Positions 8,707 through 18,083 are shown, numbered from the stretch's first letter. The stretch is 64,000 bases of DNA from Sphingobacterium sp. R2 (GCF_040760075.1 NZ_CP142884.1:1736001-1800000), one strand, 5' to 3'. Numbers and translations are program-made. The notes: generated by a model from the sequence alone, not told the origin.

Positions 8707-10473
8707 ATGATTTTCAATGCCTGCACCTATATGTCTAGATTTTTTCTAATTGTTTTTTTGGTAGCAATTATACCGTTTCACATTACCCGTGGAATGGGAC
8801 TTATGAGTTCAAACCCGTCGATAGAAGAAAAAAACTTTTATGAAACAATCATAAAAGAATCCGCGCAATATCAATCTTCCAATCTGGCGTTGAATAAATA
8901 TCTTGCACCGTATTTTAGCCAAGCTGTACGAAAAAATGACAAGGCGCTTCTTGCAATCTATTATTGTTTGCTAGCCGACCATTCTTTTAATAATGAAGGG
9001 AGGAGAAATAGCTTTAGCGATAAATACTATCTTAAAGCATTGGATCTAGATGAGGGATACAGTTATCAAAATGTGAAAACTTGGGTGAAAGTCATGTATG
9101 GCTTTTATCTGTATAGATGTTTAAAAGCATCTGAAGCTTTGCCATTTATTCTTGAAGGCGAAAGAGGCCTTGAAGATTTACCGAAAGAACTGGTGTTGGA
9201 TATCGTACAGACCTATAAAAAGCTTGGTTATTTTTTTGGGACCTTGGGTGATTATACTTCTGGAATCAAGTACTTGACCTTAGGCCAACAACAGGAAATA
9301 ATTTCGCCTAGATTGAGGGCCGAAATTCTAGACAATTTAGGGCTGTTGACGCTTAAAAGTAGAGGGGATACGTTGCAGGCCATGAAAAATTTTGAAGTAG
9401 CTCAATCCTTGGCTCTTTCAGAAAATGACTCATTGCGCTACGCGAAGGTTTTGGGCAATCAAGCCGCTGTCTTTGAAGGCATGAAAGACTATCGTAAGGC
9501 CTTATCTTTGTTAGATAAGGATCTTGAAATTTCTAGATCAATAGGCGATAAACGAAATACGATTTTTGCCTTAATGATGCAGATTAGAATAAATATTGCC
9601 AGGCAAGAAATAAATGATGTTCCCCACATGATTAAAGAGGCTGAATTGCTTTTATCAGGGTCAGATGATAAGAAGACGATATTGGAACTTGAAATTCATA
9701 AATTACATTTGGCCGTTCATAATCGGGAAATTGGGCATGAATTAGATGCACGTAGGAGGATTGAGCGTCTGCAGGACTCGTTACAATTTCTCGACGGAGA
9801 TCCTGTATTATCCCAATTGAAATTTATGGCTGATAAACAGAAGTATGCGGATAAATTATCTTTAGCGCAGGCTGTAATTAAGAAAAAGCAAGCCGAAAGA
9901 AGATTATGGCTCATATTGAGTTTATTGGTATTGGTGCTATTTTTCTTTGTTTACAACGCCGTTCGCTATCGGACAAGACAACGTATTCGCGATTATGAAT
10001 ATCAGCTACTCAACCTGAAGTATACAAAGGCTGAACTAGATAGGGAGCTAATGAGTTCAAAAAGTCAGGTTGAAGAGTATGTAGCTTATCTTAAGCGAAA
10101 CAATGAACAGATCAATGTGCTTTCAGCATTACTAGAAGAAAAGGGCAATAATGTTGAAAGAGATCGAGAGGAGCTTAAAATATTATTGCAGTCGCATTTG
10201 ATAACAGAGGAAAAATGGCAGGAATTTAAACTGCTGATTATGAAAGAGTTTCCTAATCTATTACAAGAGATACAATCTAAATTTTCCGATATCACCGAAT
10301 CCAATTTACGTGTAATTGTACTGATGAAATTGGGACTTAATAATAAGGAAGTTGCCAATGTTTTGGGGGTTACTCCAGATGCGATCAAAAAATCGATGCA
10401 GCGTTTGAAAAAGAAACTTGGAGATCAGGCTGGGATACTCATGGAATACATTTCCGACAAAGAATTTGTTTAA
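8707..10473 (+). CDS. TPR-repeat membrane protein with C-terminal LuxR-type HTH
   Basis: A 588-residue protein with an N-terminal hydrophobic segment (residues ~10-27, signal or anchor), TPR-like helical repeats over ~60-330, a single membrane span at ~399-416 (LWLILSLLVLVLFFFVYN), and a coiled coil over ~425-490. A C-terminal helix-turn-helix follows (TESNLRVIVLMKLGLNNKEVANVLGVTP). This layout is common in Bacteroidota and is usually read as a membrane-tethered or proteolytically released transcription factor that senses through the periplasmic TPR domain; the signal here is unknown. A start at the Met of MSRFFLIVF (8731) is also possible. Convergent with galE. Confidence 0.75.
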   Translation: MIFNACTYMSRFFLIVFLVAIIPFHITRGMGLMSSNPSIEEKNFYETIIKESAQYQSSNLALNKYLAPYFSQAVRKNDKALLAIYYCLLADHSFNNEGRRNSFSDKYYLKALDLDEGYSYQNVKTWVKVMYGFYLYRCLKASEALPFILEGERGLEDLPKELVLDIVQTYKKLGYFFGTLGDYTSGIKYLTLGQQQEIISPRLRAEILDNLGLLTLKSRGDTLQAMKNFEVAQSLALSENDSLRYAKVLGNQAAVFEGMKDYRKALSLLDKDLEISRSIGDKRNTIFALMMQIRINIARQEINDVPHMIKEAELLLSGSDDKKTILELEIHKLHLAVHNREIGHELDARRRIERLQDSLQFLDGDPVLSQLKFMADKQKYADKLSLAQAVIKKKQAERRLWLILSLLVLVLFFFVYNAVRYRTRQRIRDYEYQLLNLKYTKAELDRELMSSKSQVEEYVAYLKRNNEQINVLSALLEEKGNNVERDREELKILLQSHLITEEKWQEFKLLIMKEFPNLLQEIQSKFSDITESNLRVIVLMKLGLNNKEVANVLGVTPDAIKKSMQRLKKKLGDQAGILMEYISDKEFV

Positions 10474-10582
10474 TTTGCACGCGTATTAAAGGGTGGACAA
10501 ATTGAAGGTAGCGAAGAGCGCTACTGATAGTTGAGAATTAGATCAGCATGTGATCATGGAGAGATGGAAGCTCTGAAAGCCC

Positions 10583-10620
10583 AAAATATGACCGTCTCAG
10601 TTAAACTGGACGGTCATATT
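10583..10620 (-). terminator. Terminator hairpin downstream of galE
   Basis: The arms AATATGACCGTC (10585-10596) and GACGGTCATATT (10609-10620) are perfect. The loop itself pairs further (CAGTT/AACTG). Read on the minus strand it is followed by TTTT, so it fits galE termination. It lies between the convergent TPR regulator and galE and may serve both. Confidence 0.65.
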
Positions 10621-10646
10621 AAACGTAGAGCTCAATGGGCTCCTAT

Positions 10647-11678
10647 TTAATCCAAAGGATTTGCTTTCAGATTCTTTTCCCAAGCCCAAGCAGAAGCCAT
10701 CATTTCATCAATTCCCAGTTCGGCTTTCCAATGTAGTTGTTCCGCAGATTTGGTCACATCACCATAAACCTTGATGACATCGCCATCCCGGCGTGGGCCA
10801 ATTTCATAATTCAATTTTTGACCGGATGCTTTTTCAAACGCTTTGATGGCTTCGAGTACTGAATACCCCTTTCCGGTACCCACATTGAATACATCATATT
10901 TCCCGTTCGGATTTCCTTTGTCCAATAAGTTGATTGCTGCAACGTGTGCTTTTGCCAAATCAACCACATGGATATAATCCCTTACACAGGAGCCATCTAT
11001 GGTGTCGTAATCGTCACCGAAAACTGTTAGTTTTTCTCTTTTACCGATTGCGGTTTGTGTAATGAATGGTAATAAATTCTGGGGCACACCGTTTGGTAAT
11101 TCGCCTATCAATGCAGACTCATGCGCTCCAACGGGATTGAAGTAGCGCAATGCGATAATATTATAGTTATCGTATGCAGTAGCTGTTTCTTCTAGAATTT
11201 CCTCCGCAATTTGTTTGGTATTACCATAAGGAGAAGTAGCTCTTTTTACAGGTGCACTTTCATTGACAGGAAGTGTATCTGGTTCGCCATATACAGTACA
11301 GCTTGAAGAGAAAACAAAATTTATCGGCTTATCTTGATACGCTTCTAACAAATTGATTAACGAGAAAAAATTGTTGTGGTAATATTTTAAAGGTTTTTTT
11401 ACAGATTCACCAACGGCCTTTGACGCGGCAAAGTGTATAATCCCTGAAATGTCCGTATTTTCTTTCACAAATTCGTCCACACGGTTTGTGTCACACAGGT
11501 CAAATTGGTGAAATTCGGGCTTAACCCCGATGATCTTCTCAATCTGATCCAAAATCTTGATGTTTGAATTGGATAGATCGTCTATGATGACAGGTATGTA
11601 TCCTGCTTGATGTAGTTCGACCACGGTGTGCGAGCCGATGTAACCTGTTCCTCCTGTGACTAATATTTTTTTGTTCAT
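10647..11678 (-). CDS. galE: UDP-glucose 4-epimerase
   Basis: NAD-dependent interconversion of UDP-glucose and UDP-galactose, supplying galactose for surface polysaccharide. An extended SDR of 343 residues: nucleotide-binding GGTGYIGSHT at the N-terminus, IIHFAASKAVGESV, the serine region FSSSCTVYG, and the catalytic YxxxK pair in SPYGNTKQ. NPVGAHESALIGE and SCVRDYIHVVDLA are GalE-typical substrate-binding segments. Divergent from waaA with a 170-nt gap. The minus-strand upstream region has no perfect TAnnTTTG. Confidence 0.96.
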   Translation of the reverse strand: MNKKILVTGGTGYIGSHTVVELHQAGYIPVIIDDLSNSNIKILDQIEKIIGVKPEFHQFDLCDTNRVDEFVKENTDISGIIHFAASKAVGESVKKPLKYYHNNFFSLINLLEAYQDKPINFVFSSSCTVYGEPDTLPVNESAPVKRATSPYGNTKQIAEEILEETATAYDNYNIIALRYFNPVGAHESALIGELPNGVPQNLLPFITQTAIGKREKLTVFGDDYDTIDGSCVRDYIHVVDLAKAHVAAINLLDKGNPNGKYDVFNVGTGKGYSVLEAIKAFEKASGQKLNYEIGPRRDGDVIKVYGDVTKSAEQLHWKAELGIDEMMASAWAWEKNLKANPLD

Positions 11679-11814
11679 TATTGTTGATTATAGTAAGTAA
11701 AGTCTTTCTTGCGGGTAAGGCAAAATATAAGATATTGTTCCCTATGCTCCGGCACGCGGATAATTTTGATTTTTATTTTCCACTCGTGCTTTCCTTTTAA
11801 TGAAATGGGTTTAA

Positions 11815-11822
11815 TATCTTTG
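11815..11822 (+). promoter_or_regulatory. -7 element (TATCTTTG) for waaA
   Basis: Perfect TAnnTTTG, 26 nt before the waaA ATG at 11849. It supports this ATG over any upstream frame. Confidence 0.6.
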
Positions 11823-11848
11823 ACTAAGATAAACATTATTTTAAAAAC

Positions 11849-13093
11849 ATGCGTTTGCTTTATTCAATTGGAATCGTTCTCTATGGACTCTTACTGCGTA
11901 TTTTGGCTCCTTTTCATGGTAAGGCCAGGCTCATGGTAACAGGGCGAAAAGACTGGTATCACAGGATGAAACAAACGGTTGATTCTACCCAAAAACATGT
12001 TTGGTTTCATTTTGCTTCATTGGGAGAATTTGAGCAAGGAAGACCTGTTTTGGAGTCCGTAAGAAATACTTATTCGGATCATAAAATAATTGTAACATTT
12101 TACTCTCCCTCGGGCTTTGAGATCCGAAAAAATACGGCTTTGGCTGATTATGTGTTTTATCTTCCCTATGATACAGCACAGAACGCGCGACTTTTCCTTG
12201 ACCTCATCAAGCCAAGCTTCGCCGTATTCACAAAATATGAATATTGGTATTATTTTTTTGAGGGGCTGTATAGCAGAGGGATTCCTTTGTTTTTGATCTC
12301 AGCAATATTTAGACCCGATCAGATCTTTTTTCAGGCATATGGTAACTTTTTTCTTCAGATTTTAGGCTATGTGACTTACTTTTTTGTGCAAAATGAAGAA
12401 AGTTTACGTCTTTTAAAAGAATTTGGGATACGCAACGCCGGGCTTGCTGGAGATACCCGATTTGATCGGGTAGTAGACCTTCCTAAAAGTAAGAAAGTGA
12501 TTCCGGAGGTCATCCAATTTATTGGAGAACATCCAACTTTGGTGGCTGGAAGTACCTGGCCAGAAGATGAGCAAATACTAAGAGAATTATTTGCGGATTA
12601 TCCGGCCTATAAACTCATCTTGGCTCCGCACGAGATTCATGAGTCACATTTGGCGAGTATCTTCAACCTTTGGCCAAAAGCGCTCCGTTTTTCGAATATG
12701 GCCAATTATGATGCTGTTACAATAGCAGATGCTCGTGTATTAGTTATCGACAATATCGGTATGCTTTCTTCGCTGTATGGTTATGGCCAAATAGCCTATA
12801 TTGGTGGTGGATTTGGGGTGGGGATACATAATACGCTGGAGGCCGCAACTTATGGCATACCGGTTCTATTTGGTCCCATTTTCAAAAAGTTTCAGGAGGC
12901 GAAAGATATTGTACAGCGTGGTGCAGGTTTTTCTATTGGAAGTGTTAAAGAACTTAATAAAGCATTTGCTGCTCTTCAAGATGGCCCTTTCCGTCAGGAA
13001 GCAGGGAAGTTGGCCCGTGATTACGTGCTGCAGAATGCTGGAGCAACACCGATTATTATGAAATACCTTAAAAGTAATCTTGCTAAAGTATAA
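11849..13093 (+). CDS. waaA: 3-deoxy-D-manno-octulosonic acid (Kdo) transferase
   Basis: Adds Kdo from CMP-Kdo to the lipid IVA precursor at the inner face of the cytoplasmic membrane. The 414-residue length fits a GT-B WaaA/KdtA. There is an N-terminal hydrophobic anchor (RLLYSIGIVLYGLLLRIL), the FHFASLGEFEQGRPVLE motif equivalent to the ASxGE acceptor region, VAGSTWPEDEQI at the start of the C-terminal Rossmann domain, and GGGFGVGIHNTLEAATYGIPVLFGP for CMP-Kdo binding. Standalone, but it fits functionally with the lpx genes 5 kb upstream. Confidence 0.95.
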   Translation: MRLLYSIGIVLYGLLLRILAPFHGKARLMVTGRKDWYHRMKQTVDSTQKHVWFHFASLGEFEQGRPVLESVRNTYSDHKIIVTFYSPSGFEIRKNTALADYVFYLPYDTAQNARLFLDLIKPSFAVFTKYEYWYYFFEGLYSRGIPLFLISAIFRPDQIFFQAYGNFFLQILGYVTYFFVQNEESLRLLKEFGIRNAGLAGDTRFDRVVDLPKSKKVIPEVIQFIGEHPTLVAGSTWPEDEQILRELFADYPAYKLILAPHEIHESHLASIFNLWPKALRFSNMANYDAVTIADARVLVIDNIGMLSSLYGYGQIAYIGGGFGVGIHNTLEAATYGIPVLFGPIFKKFQEAKDIVQRGAGFSIGSVKELNKAFAALQDGPFRQEAGKLARDYVLQNAGATPIIMKYLKSNLAKV

Positions 13094-13124
13094 GCGGAGG
13101 CTGCACAGCTACCGCTTATACTTT
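13085..13124. terminator. Hairpin spanning the waaA stop codon, between convergent genes
   Basis: AAAGTATAAGCGG (13085-13097) pairs perfectly with CCGCTTATACTTT (13112-13124), and the loop holds a further GCTG/CAGC pair. The waaA TAA (13091-13093) sits inside the 5' arm. The T-run is short on both strands, so termination efficiency is uncertain. It could serve both waaA and the convergent GAPDH gene. Confidence 0.5.
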
Positions 13125-13129
13125 ACAGT

Positions 13130-14578
13130 TTAATAGTAAGTATACCTTCTTACACCGGTAATATGGCGGGATAAGCGCATCACCTGATGTGAGTATCCAT
13201 ATTCATTATCGTACCAGATATACAGAACAATGTTTCTGCCGTCCGTCGAAACTATCGTTGCCGGAGCATCGACTATGGCAGCGGCACTGGTGCCAATGAT
13301 ATCCGATGAAACAAGTTCATTGTTTTTGGAAAACATAATCTGTTCAACAAGGTTACCCTGCAGCGATGCCTTTTTTAAAAGGGCATTGATGTCGTTGACT
13401 GTAGTTTTGGATTTGATTTGAAGATTTAATATCGCCAATGACCCATTTGGGACGGGAACACGAATAGCGTTTGAAGTCAGTTTGCCCGTTAGCGAAGGCA
13501 ACACTTTTGCAACGGCATCCCCTGCTCCAGTTTCGGTGATGACCATATTGAGTGCGGCTGCCCTGCCCCGTCTGGATTTCTTGTGCATATTGTCGACAAG
13601 ATTCTGGTCGTTGGTATAGGAGTGTATGGTTTCAATATGCCCTCTATCTATTCCTATTGTATTTTCAAGTACAGCTAAAATTGGAGATATCGCATTAGTG
13701 GTACAAGAGGCCGCGGAAAAGATCTTATGTTTTTGCAAATCGCTATCATTTTCGTTGACCGCATATACGATATTTGGGACCCCTTTCCCGGGAGCTGTTA
13801 ATAATACTTGTTCGGCGCCTTTGGATTTCAGGTGGCGACTAAGTTCCTGCGCATCGCGAAAAGCCCCTGTATTGTCGATGATTAAAGCATTTTCTATACC
13901 ATAGACTGTGTAATCAATATCCTCGGGTTGTTTTGCGGAGATCAGATGGACGGTAATTCCATTGATGACGAGTGCCGGATTTGCTATATCGGCCTGCACA
14001 TCGCCTTCGAATGCACCGTGTATGGAATCCGTTTTTAATAGTGCCGCTCTTTTCAGGATCGATTTGCTATCATTGACGTCGCGAGTTACAATGGCGCGGA
14101 GACGAAGCTGCTGTCCCGCACCGGTGTTAAGCATAAGTTCGCGGGCGAGTAAGCGACCGATACGACCAAAGCCATAAAGCACCACATCACGTGGCTTCAA
14201 TTTCTCCTGTTGATGCATGTCCTGTAACTCCGCAGTGATGAAATTGTGTAGGTCATTAGCGGAAAAGGTTTTTTTCTTGGCCTGTAAAGTGAGTTTCCCA
14301 AGGTCAATACGAGCGGGAGAAAGTGGCGATTTTTCCAATAGCTGTGCGATTTGCAGTGTGTCAAGAATGTCGACCGGCTCGTCGGTAAGCAGGGCACTTT
14401 CCTGAATCAGGTTTAGGATAGCACTCGGTTTTGCATCAAAGAGTCGATTTCGAAAGAATACGAGCTCTACGGCGTGGTTATACCACAGGTTGCTGACAAT
14501 TTGAATTAAGTTTACGGCAGCATTATGTTGCTCTCTGTAACTTTTGATCTCTAAGTCAAAAGATGGCTTGTGTGACAT
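13130..14578 (-). CDS. Glyceraldehyde-3-phosphate dehydrogenase, long form
   Basis: A 482-residue NAD(P)-dependent GAPDH. The canonical enzyme occupies ~130-482: YGFGRIGRLLARELM (Rossmann), active-site Cys in FSAASCTTNAISP, MHKKSRRGRAAALNM, and the C-terminal VLYIWYDNEYGYSHQVMRL. An extra ~125-residue helical N-terminus distinguishes it from the ~335-residue glycolytic form; this long type occurs in many Bacteroidota. Whether it works in glycolysis or gluconeogenesis is not clear. An in-frame start at 14617 is rejected: a TATGTTTG promoter element lies at 14604-14611, downstream of it, whereas ATG 14578 (MSHKPSFDLE) gives a normal leader. Confidence 0.93.
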   Translation of the reverse strand: MSHKPSFDLEIKSYREQHNAAVNLIQIVSNLWYNHAVELVFFRNRLFDAKPSAILNLIQESALLTDEPVDILDTLQIAQLLEKSPLSPARIDLGKLTLQAKKKTFSANDLHNFITAELQDMHQQEKLKPRDVVLYGFGRIGRLLARELMLNTGAGQQLRLRAIVTRDVNDSKSILKRAALLKTDSIHGAFEGDVQADIANPALVINGITVHLISAKQPEDIDYTVYGIENALIIDNTGAFRDAQELSRHLKSKGAEQVLLTAPGKGVPNIVYAVNENDSDLQKHKIFSAASCTTNAISPILAVLENTIGIDRGHIETIHSYTNDQNLVDNMHKKSRRGRAAALNMVITETGAGDAVAKVLPSLTGKLTSNAIRVPVPNGSLAILNLQIKSKTTVNDINALLKKASLQGNLVEQIMFSKNNELVSSDIIGTSAAAIVDAPATIVSTDGRNIVLYIWYDNEYGYSHQVMRLSRHITGVRRYTYY

Positions 14579-14603
14579 AATAATTTTATAATAGATTATG
14601 TTA

Positions 14604-14611
14604 CAAACATA
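14604..14611 (-). promoter_or_regulatory. -7 element (TATGTTTG) for the GAPDH gene
   Basis: Perfect TAnnTTTG on the minus strand, 25 nt upstream of the ATG at 14578. It decides the start codon, because the longer frame would begin upstream of the transcription start. Confidence 0.6.
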
Positions 14612-14715
14612 GGACAAAGTAGGTAGAAAACTGTCTTAAATTTCCATTTTCACAATTTTTAGCGCTAAATCGCTTTTTGTATTAATGATTTTATAAAATA
14701 TAATATCTTTATTTG

Positions 14716-15843
14716 CTAATCTTCTATTATAAATAAATCAGACATGATACGATCTGCCATTAATTTGCCCGCATCTGTTAAACGTAAGTTGTTTGCCTCC
14801 AAAATAAGATTCTTCGCTGCTATAAATGGTTCAGCTTCTTTTAAGACGCGATCTTTAACGGATCGTCCAAACTTACTTTCCAGTGCAATTAGATCTAGTC
14901 CCCACATGGTTCGCAACGATGTCATGATATTTTCATTGATCTGGTCAAGCGTGGAAAGCTCCTCAATTTCCAGGGGAAGTTGATCTAAATTAATGGATGT
15001 CATATATTTAGCATTATTAGAAACATTCCAGGACCTTGAAGTTCCATTGAATGAATGAGCTGAAGGGCCGATACCAAGATAATGTTTGCCTTTCCAATAA
15101 TTTGTATTGTGACGGGCATAAACGCCGTTTTTTGCAAAATTGGAAATTTCGTACTGCTCATATCCCGCGGATTTCAAGGTATGAATAAGAAGACTCATCT
15201 GATCAGCTGCCTGATCAGAATCTATGGCTGGAGTTATCCCTTTTTTTATGAAGTGGTCTAATGCTGTTTTCTTTTCCACAGTCATGGAGTAGGAAGAAAT
15301 ATGAGGAATTTCAAAGTCAATCAGTTGTTGCATATTATGACGCCATTTTTCCGTTGTCAATAACGGATAGCCATAAATAAGGTCACAGGTAATATTTTCA
15401 AAGCCTGCATCTTGCACGCGCATTATCGATGCGACTGCTTCCTGTTGATTATGCGCTCTGTTCATCCATTGGAGATCTTCCTCAAAGAATGACTGTATAC
15501 CTATGCTGAATCGATTGATTGCTGTATTCCGCAGACTGTTTACTTTGGCGGCATTTAGATCGTCTGGATTGGCTTCTAGTGTAATTTCAGCGTGATTTGC
15601 AATATCAAAATGCTTCGCGATCGTCTCGATGATCCGCGCGATCTCATCCGCTTCCAATAAGGACGGTGTGCCGCCTCCAAAATAGATAGACTCGATCTTT
15701 TTGTCTTCCAAATACACTGCTCTAAGCGCAATTTCCCGTTTTATAGCATTGATCATCTCGCTTTTGTACTGAAGTGAAGTGCTAAAATGGAAATCGCAAT
15801 AATGGCAAGCCTGTTTACAGAATGGGATATGGACATAAATCAT
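14716..15843 (-). CDS. hemW: Radical SAM heme chaperone HemW (coproporphyrinogen oxidase-like)
   Basis: 375 residues. The N-terminus has the radical SAM cluster motif CxxxCxxC (CKQACHYCDF) with the extra HemN/HemW-type Phe, then SIYFGGGTPSLL, LEANPDDLN and RFSIGIQSFFEEDLQWMNRAH, all typical of the HemW branch. HemW proteins insert or chaperone heme and are often misannotated as coproporphyrinogen III oxidase. The length and the CDF form of the motif favour HemW over HemN (~450 residues, CxxxCxxCxC). ATG 15843 has a -7 element 5 nt upstream. Confidence 0.92.
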   Translation of the reverse strand: MIYVHIPFCKQACHYCDFHFSTSLQYKSEMINAIKREIALRAVYLEDKKIESIYFGGGTPSLLEADEIARIIETIAKHFDIANHAEITLEANPDDLNAAKVNSLRNTAINRFSIGIQSFFEEDLQWMNRAHNQQEAVASIMRVQDAGFENITCDLIYGYPLLTTEKWRHNMQQLIDFEIPHISSYSMTVEKKTALDHFIKKGITPAIDSDQAADQMSLLIHTLKSAGYEQYEISNFAKNGVYARHNTNYWKGKHYLGIGPSAHSFNGTSRSWNVSNNAKYMTSINLDQLPLEIEELSTLDQINENIMTSLRTMWGLDLIALESKFGRSVKDRVLKEAEPFIAAKNLILEANNLRLTDAGKLMADRIMSDLFIIED

Positions 15844-15848
15844 AGGTA

Positions 15849-15856
15849 CAAATATA
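15849..15856 (-). promoter_or_regulatory. -7 element (TATATTTG) directly before hemW
   Basis: Perfect TAnnTTTG, 5 nt (TACCT) before the ATG at 15843. Predicts a leaderless or nearly leaderless hemW transcript. Confidence 0.55.
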
Positions 15857-15901
15857 CCAAGACCTAATCAACTTGGCTCTTTATTCGTATGATTTCTTCT
15901 C

Positions 15902-16069
15902 CTATAGACTCTTGTCGGCGTAATACGTGTTGTATTTCACTGGATAGCCCTTAAAAGTAGCCATCCATGTATTGGCTTTAGCGTAGGATGAATATTTTAT
16001 GACGTCCATCACGGGCAGCCAAGCAAGATGGATTTGCGATAATGGGTATCCAATTTGCGACGAAAGTGT
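15902..16069 (-). pseudogene. Possible 3' remnant of an unidentified gene
   Basis: The 316-nt gap between hemW and the M1 peptidase holds the peptidase terminator and, beyond it, an open minus-strand frame of 55 codons. It ends at a TAG (15902-15904) and contains protein-like sequence such as AWLPVMDVIKYSSYAKANTW and GYPVKYNTYYADKSL. No suitable start codon precedes most of it; only an internal Met would give ~35 residues. I do not recognise the family. It may be the tail of a decayed gene or chance coding-like DNA. Confidence 0.25.
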
Positions 16070-16075
16070 CCAAAT

Positions 16076-16129
16076 AAAAAAACAGCTTCCAAACCGTATG
16101 GAATATACTTGGATTGGAAGCTGTTTTTT
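16076..16129. terminator. Bidirectional terminator downstream of the M1 peptidase
   Basis: The arms AACAGCTTCCAA (16081-16092) and TTGGAAGCTGTT (16114-16125) are perfect. Each strand has a T-run of six or seven after the hairpin. It lies 30 nt after the peptidase stop. Confidence 0.8.
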
Positions 16130-16159
16130 GTCCTTTATGCTGCGATAGCCTGTGTTTCG

Positions 16160-18037
16160 TTATTTGCTAAAGGTGTTATTTGACGATTCTACATCTGCCA
16201 AGCGCAGTGAAGGATCAATTGTTACTGCTTTTGGTGTCTTTGATAGCGGAATGGTATAATCGGGTTTCGTCCAGAACCAGTCTTCGAGCACGGTTCTTTT
16301 AACACCTTTGTAAATGTCAAAATGTTCTTCCGTTTTTTCTCCACGCATTTCACGCAAAGGGATATAAAAGAGTTCCTTGCTTCCATCGGTGTATTCTACG
16401 AGAACATCCAGTGGCATGGCAAAATTAGACTTGTTAGCCAAAAGAATTTCTTTATCTGTTACTTTTTCAATGGCGTAATCGATTTGACGGGTGGTATTGA
16501 TAAACAGGTTGAAATACCATTTCAGGTTGATCCCCGAAACTTCTTCAGCAACGCGTTTGAAATCATTAGGGGTCGGATGTTTAAACTTCCAGAGATCATA
16601 AAATTTCAGAAAGGTTTTCTCTAAGTTTTCCTGTCCAATAATATAACCCAGCTGCTCTGCAAGTACAGCACCTTTGTTGTATGCTTCGTTGCTGTATCCA
16701 TAATTGGTGTTATAATAATCTGCCAATAAGCTCATGGGTTCTTCTTTACCAGAAAGCGCTAATTTGTAATAACCACGGTAAGCTGCAATTTGCGGGTTGG
16801 ATGCTATGGCTCCTCTTTTTTCAAAGATATGCTGCATGGCAAGCTCTTCGACATAGGAGGTAAAGCCTTCATCAAACCATTCATCTACAGTTTCGTTGAT
16901 TCCAAATAATTGCTGGTACCAAGAGTGTGCTGATTCGTGGAATATTACACCAACAAGGCTTTTTAGATTGCGTCCACCGGTGATCAGGGTAGCTGTACCA
17001 TACTCCATTCCCCCATCGCCACCTTGAATGATGGTATATGTTGGCCAAGGGTATTTTCCAAACTTTGCACTACAAAAATCGAAGAATTCGGTGGATAGAC
17101 CTATAGCTGTTTTCCAATTGGATATCACTTCTTTGTCGGTTGGCAAAAATACGGTATACACTTTTATTCCGTTTTTACTTGAAGCTGAATCTACGACAAA
17201 CTTGGGGTCCGCGGCCCATACAAAATCATGGATATTTTGGGCCTTATAGTGCCAGGTGGCTTTATTGCCGTCTAATTTTATCTTTGCCTTCGGTTGATAG
17301 CCTTTCACCTCTGCTGGGTTCTGAAGAACACCTGATGCACCGACTACATAATTTTTGTTGAGCCGTATAGTGACATCAAAATTACCAAAGGGAGCAATGA
17401 ATTCACGGCCTGTATATTCATCTAAATGCCAGCCGAATTCATCAAATTGAGCCATTTTTGGATACCATTGTGCCATAGAGAGTGCTACTCCTTCGGCAGA
17501 ATTTCGGCCAGTTCTTCGGATTTGTTCTGGCACTTGGGCGGTCCACTCCATGTCAAAACGGGCTGTTTCGCCATCTTGTATAACCGACGGTAGAGTGACC
17601 TCCAAGATGGTCCCATCAATTTTAAATGAGGTATGAGCCCCATTCATTGTTAAGCTTTTGATTTTTTGATAACCTATTTGATTGGTTTGGAGCTCTCCGA
17701 TACGGCTTTGATATATTGGTTTTTCTTTCGTACCTACATTAATCACCATGCGCTTGTCGGGATCACTGATGTTTTTTAAGCGATAATCCATCATCGATCC
17801 TGGTTGAAAAGCATTGAAATATAGATGGAAATAGACCTTTTTTAGGGACTGACCTGAATTATTGCTATACTTCAAGATCATTTTTCCATCGTATTGATAT
17901 GCTTTTTCATCCACGTTGACGTCCATTTTGTAGTCAACTTTCTGTTGCCAGAATCCTTTCCTTTGGGCCTTCACTACTGCCCCCCAAATATTGAATACAC
18001 AGATAAGTGTAAAAAAGGATATAATTTTAATTTTCAT
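16160..18037 (-). CDS. M1 family metallopeptidase (exported aminopeptidase-like)
   Basis: 625 residues with an N-terminal signal sequence (KIISFFTLICVFNIWGAVVKA). The zinc motif HExxH reads HESAHSW, followed 18 residues later by the third ligand Glu in DEWFDEGFTSYVEE. The exopeptidase loop GGDGGMEYGTATLI corresponds to the GxMEN/GGMEY element of the family, here with Tyr in place of Asn, as in many Bacteroidota members. Probably periplasmic or surface-located and active on peptides; the substrate is not known. ATG 18037 has a -7 element only 4 nt upstream. Divergent from the unknown membrane protein. Confidence 0.92.
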   Translation of the reverse strand: MKIKIISFFTLICVFNIWGAVVKAQRKGFWQQKVDYKMDVNVDEKAYQYDGKMILKYSNNSGQSLKKVYFHLYFNAFQPGSMMDYRLKNISDPDKRMVINVGTKEKPIYQSRIGELQTNQIGYQKIKSLTMNGAHTSFKIDGTILEVTLPSVIQDGETARFDMEWTAQVPEQIRRTGRNSAEGVALSMAQWYPKMAQFDEFGWHLDEYTGREFIAPFGNFDVTIRLNKNYVVGASGVLQNPAEVKGYQPKAKIKLDGNKATWHYKAQNIHDFVWAADPKFVVDSASSKNGIKVYTVFLPTDKEVISNWKTAIGLSTEFFDFCSAKFGKYPWPTYTIIQGGDGGMEYGTATLITGGRNLKSLVGVIFHESAHSWYQQLFGINETVDEWFDEGFTSYVEELAMQHIFEKRGAIASNPQIAAYRGYYKLALSGKEEPMSLLADYYNTNYGYSNEAYNKGAVLAEQLGYIIGQENLEKTFLKFYDLWKFKHPTPNDFKRVAEEVSGINLKWYFNLFINTTRQIDYAIEKVTDKEILLANKSNFAMPLDVLVEYTDGSKELFYIPLREMRGEKTEEHFDIYKGVKRTVLEDWFWTKPDYTIPLSKTPKAVTIDPSLRLADVESSNNTFSK

Positions 18038-18041
18038 GTCT

Positions 18042-18049
18042 CAAACTTA
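18042..18049 (-). promoter_or_regulatory. -7 element (TAAGTTTG) directly before the M1 peptidase
   Basis: Perfect TAnnTTTG with 4 nt (AGAC) to the ATG at 18037, another short-leader arrangement. Confidence 0.5.
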
Positions 18050-18083
18050 CAAAATTGTCTCAATAAATGGCGCTTATACGTGC

